Assembly (NCBI GenBank): GCA_026214975.1
Contig: CM047817.1
Coordinates: 59,738,407 to 59,802,406 of the forward strand
DNA from: Gentiana macrophylla
Taxonomy: Eukaryota > Streptophyta > Magnoliopsida > Gentianales > Gentianaceae
DNA: 64,000 nt
Direction: 5' to 3'
Part shown: positions 63,189 to 64,000 of the stretch, in pieces
Position numbering within the stretch: position 1 is the first letter of the stretch
How the letters are laid out: every line of letters begins with the position of its first letter
Notes under the pieces: model-generated
Told to the model about the DNA's origin: nothing
The model's database searches: none
The model's input: only the letters and a program-made list of their open reading frames with translations
Made by a program: the position numbers and the translations under genes

Positions 63189-64000
63189 AATTTAAAAAAA
63201 TAAGGAAAAGTTCGCAACTCCAACCATACGCAGTTCCAAAGCAAGATCCGTTAATACCAAATCCAACTTTCACCTAAATCATCAAAAGATGTTAGCTTTC
63301 GAATCAAAAAAAGGAGCAACAACAAAAATATCAGAAATATCCATTATTGTAAGGCAGATATGTGATAACCGCTAACAAAAGATCAATTGTATTCCACCAT
63401 CACTCCATGGCTGTGAACCAAGATGCTAAACCCGAAGGGGCTTTTCCATTCAAGGTCTCCAAGCCAAGATACTGATGAATTTCTTCAAGAAATTAGATCT
63501 TATGTTAACATCCCAGGCTTAAGACCAGAAAAATACAACAGAGCAATAATTTTCGGCATTTGAGGTCATAGACATAGAGGATGATGGGTTGAACATTGAC
63601 GGAAAAGCAATGAAATAGAGATGTGTGTCGTTGGGAAGGTGTTGTGAAGGTCGATTGAGTTAATGTGAAAAGAGTTGAAATACGTAGCACCCTCTTTGAA
63701 TATTTTTTAATCCAAGCTTCCAGAGGAAGCTATACATACATTACTTATCTGAAGAAAAAAAAAACTACATAACATTCATTGGACCTTTTTTTTGTGTTGG
63801 GTCTCACTCAGTGTCAACCAAAAAATTGATAGGCCTGCTAGCTTCACTAACGGGCCGAAAATAATAAAATAGGAACCTAACAAAACAATTGCAACTAATG
63901 TGGTAGAAGGAAACAAACGGTAAGATAATTCAAGTGATGGACACGTCAGCCAATCCATTCCATTCTTATTAAGTGTACAAGTGTGGTTTCGGCCTTGCAA
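63189..64000. other. Unassigned sequence, possible edge of host DNA
   Basis: No transposon motif is recognised. On the minus strand there is a gene-like arrangement that I cannot identify: a 28-codon piece (63486-63400) reading EEIHQYLGLETLNGKAPSGL, then ASWFTAME and a stop; a T-rich stretch ending TTTGATGATTTAG near 63270, like a 3' splice site; and an open stretch KVGFGINGSCFGTAYGWSC after it. Stops between these pieces mean that any gene is broken or spliced. Nothing coding is supported in 63700-64000. Confidence 0.3.

Overview
This is plant nuclear DNA, almost certainly from an angiosperm and probably a eudicot. It is AT-rich, and nearly every base that can be assigned belongs to plant retrotransposons: Ty3/gypsy of Athila and Tekay/Del type, Ty1/copia of Sirevirus and Tork-like type, and one L1-type LINE. 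I found no intact host gene, no tRNA or rRNA gene and no bacterial-style operon. The density and depth of nesting suggest heterochromatin; the species cannot be named from the sequence.

Layout, left to right. 1-3121: 3' end of a + strand Tekay/Del-like element in which gag runs straight into the polypurine tract and a 2.27 kb LTR, with no pol. It sits inside an Athila element (3122-11581, minus strand: pol, gag, tRNA-Asp primer site, 5' LTR). The Athila sits inside the reverse-transcriptase region of a + strand Sirevirus, copy A (11582-18567). Copy A in turn sits inside a long minus-strand block of Tork-like copia sequence (18568 to about 63188).

The Tork-like block appears to be a head-to-tail array of at least three units lacking a recognisable gag. 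Each unit boundary carries the same rearrangement, an inverted scrap of RT next to duplicated 3' sequence. Removing younger insertions gives about 4.6 kb per unit for the two that can be measured. Inserted in the array are: solo LTR 1 (23676-25505, duplicated gactt); two different Sirevirus fragments, E1 and E2 (26474-34403); an L1 LINE (35542-42522, 16 bp duplication); solo LTR 2 (43517-45381, duplicated cagaa); and a tandem Sirevirus, B plus the tail of C (47468 to about 62907), whose members share one LTR. The last 0.8 kb (63189-64000) is not recognisable transposon and may be the edge of host sequence.

Most coding regions are broken by stops and frameshifts, so this is a record of past activity rather than working genes. 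Points of most interest: (1) a near-palindromic 12 bp motif, GGACGGGCGTCC, clustered in the LTR of the Tekay-like element and in both the LTR and the leader of the Athila, two separate gypsy lineages; (2) a hairpin near the end of all five Sirevirus LTRs, with a constant C-run loop and stem arms that differ between families but stay complementary; (3) a long charged open reading frame downstream of Sirevirus pol, kept in several copies and preceded by a conserved TATA box in its own intergenic region; (4) an antisense phytocyanin-like exon fragment at the 5' end of the LINE; and (5) the Tork-like tandem array.
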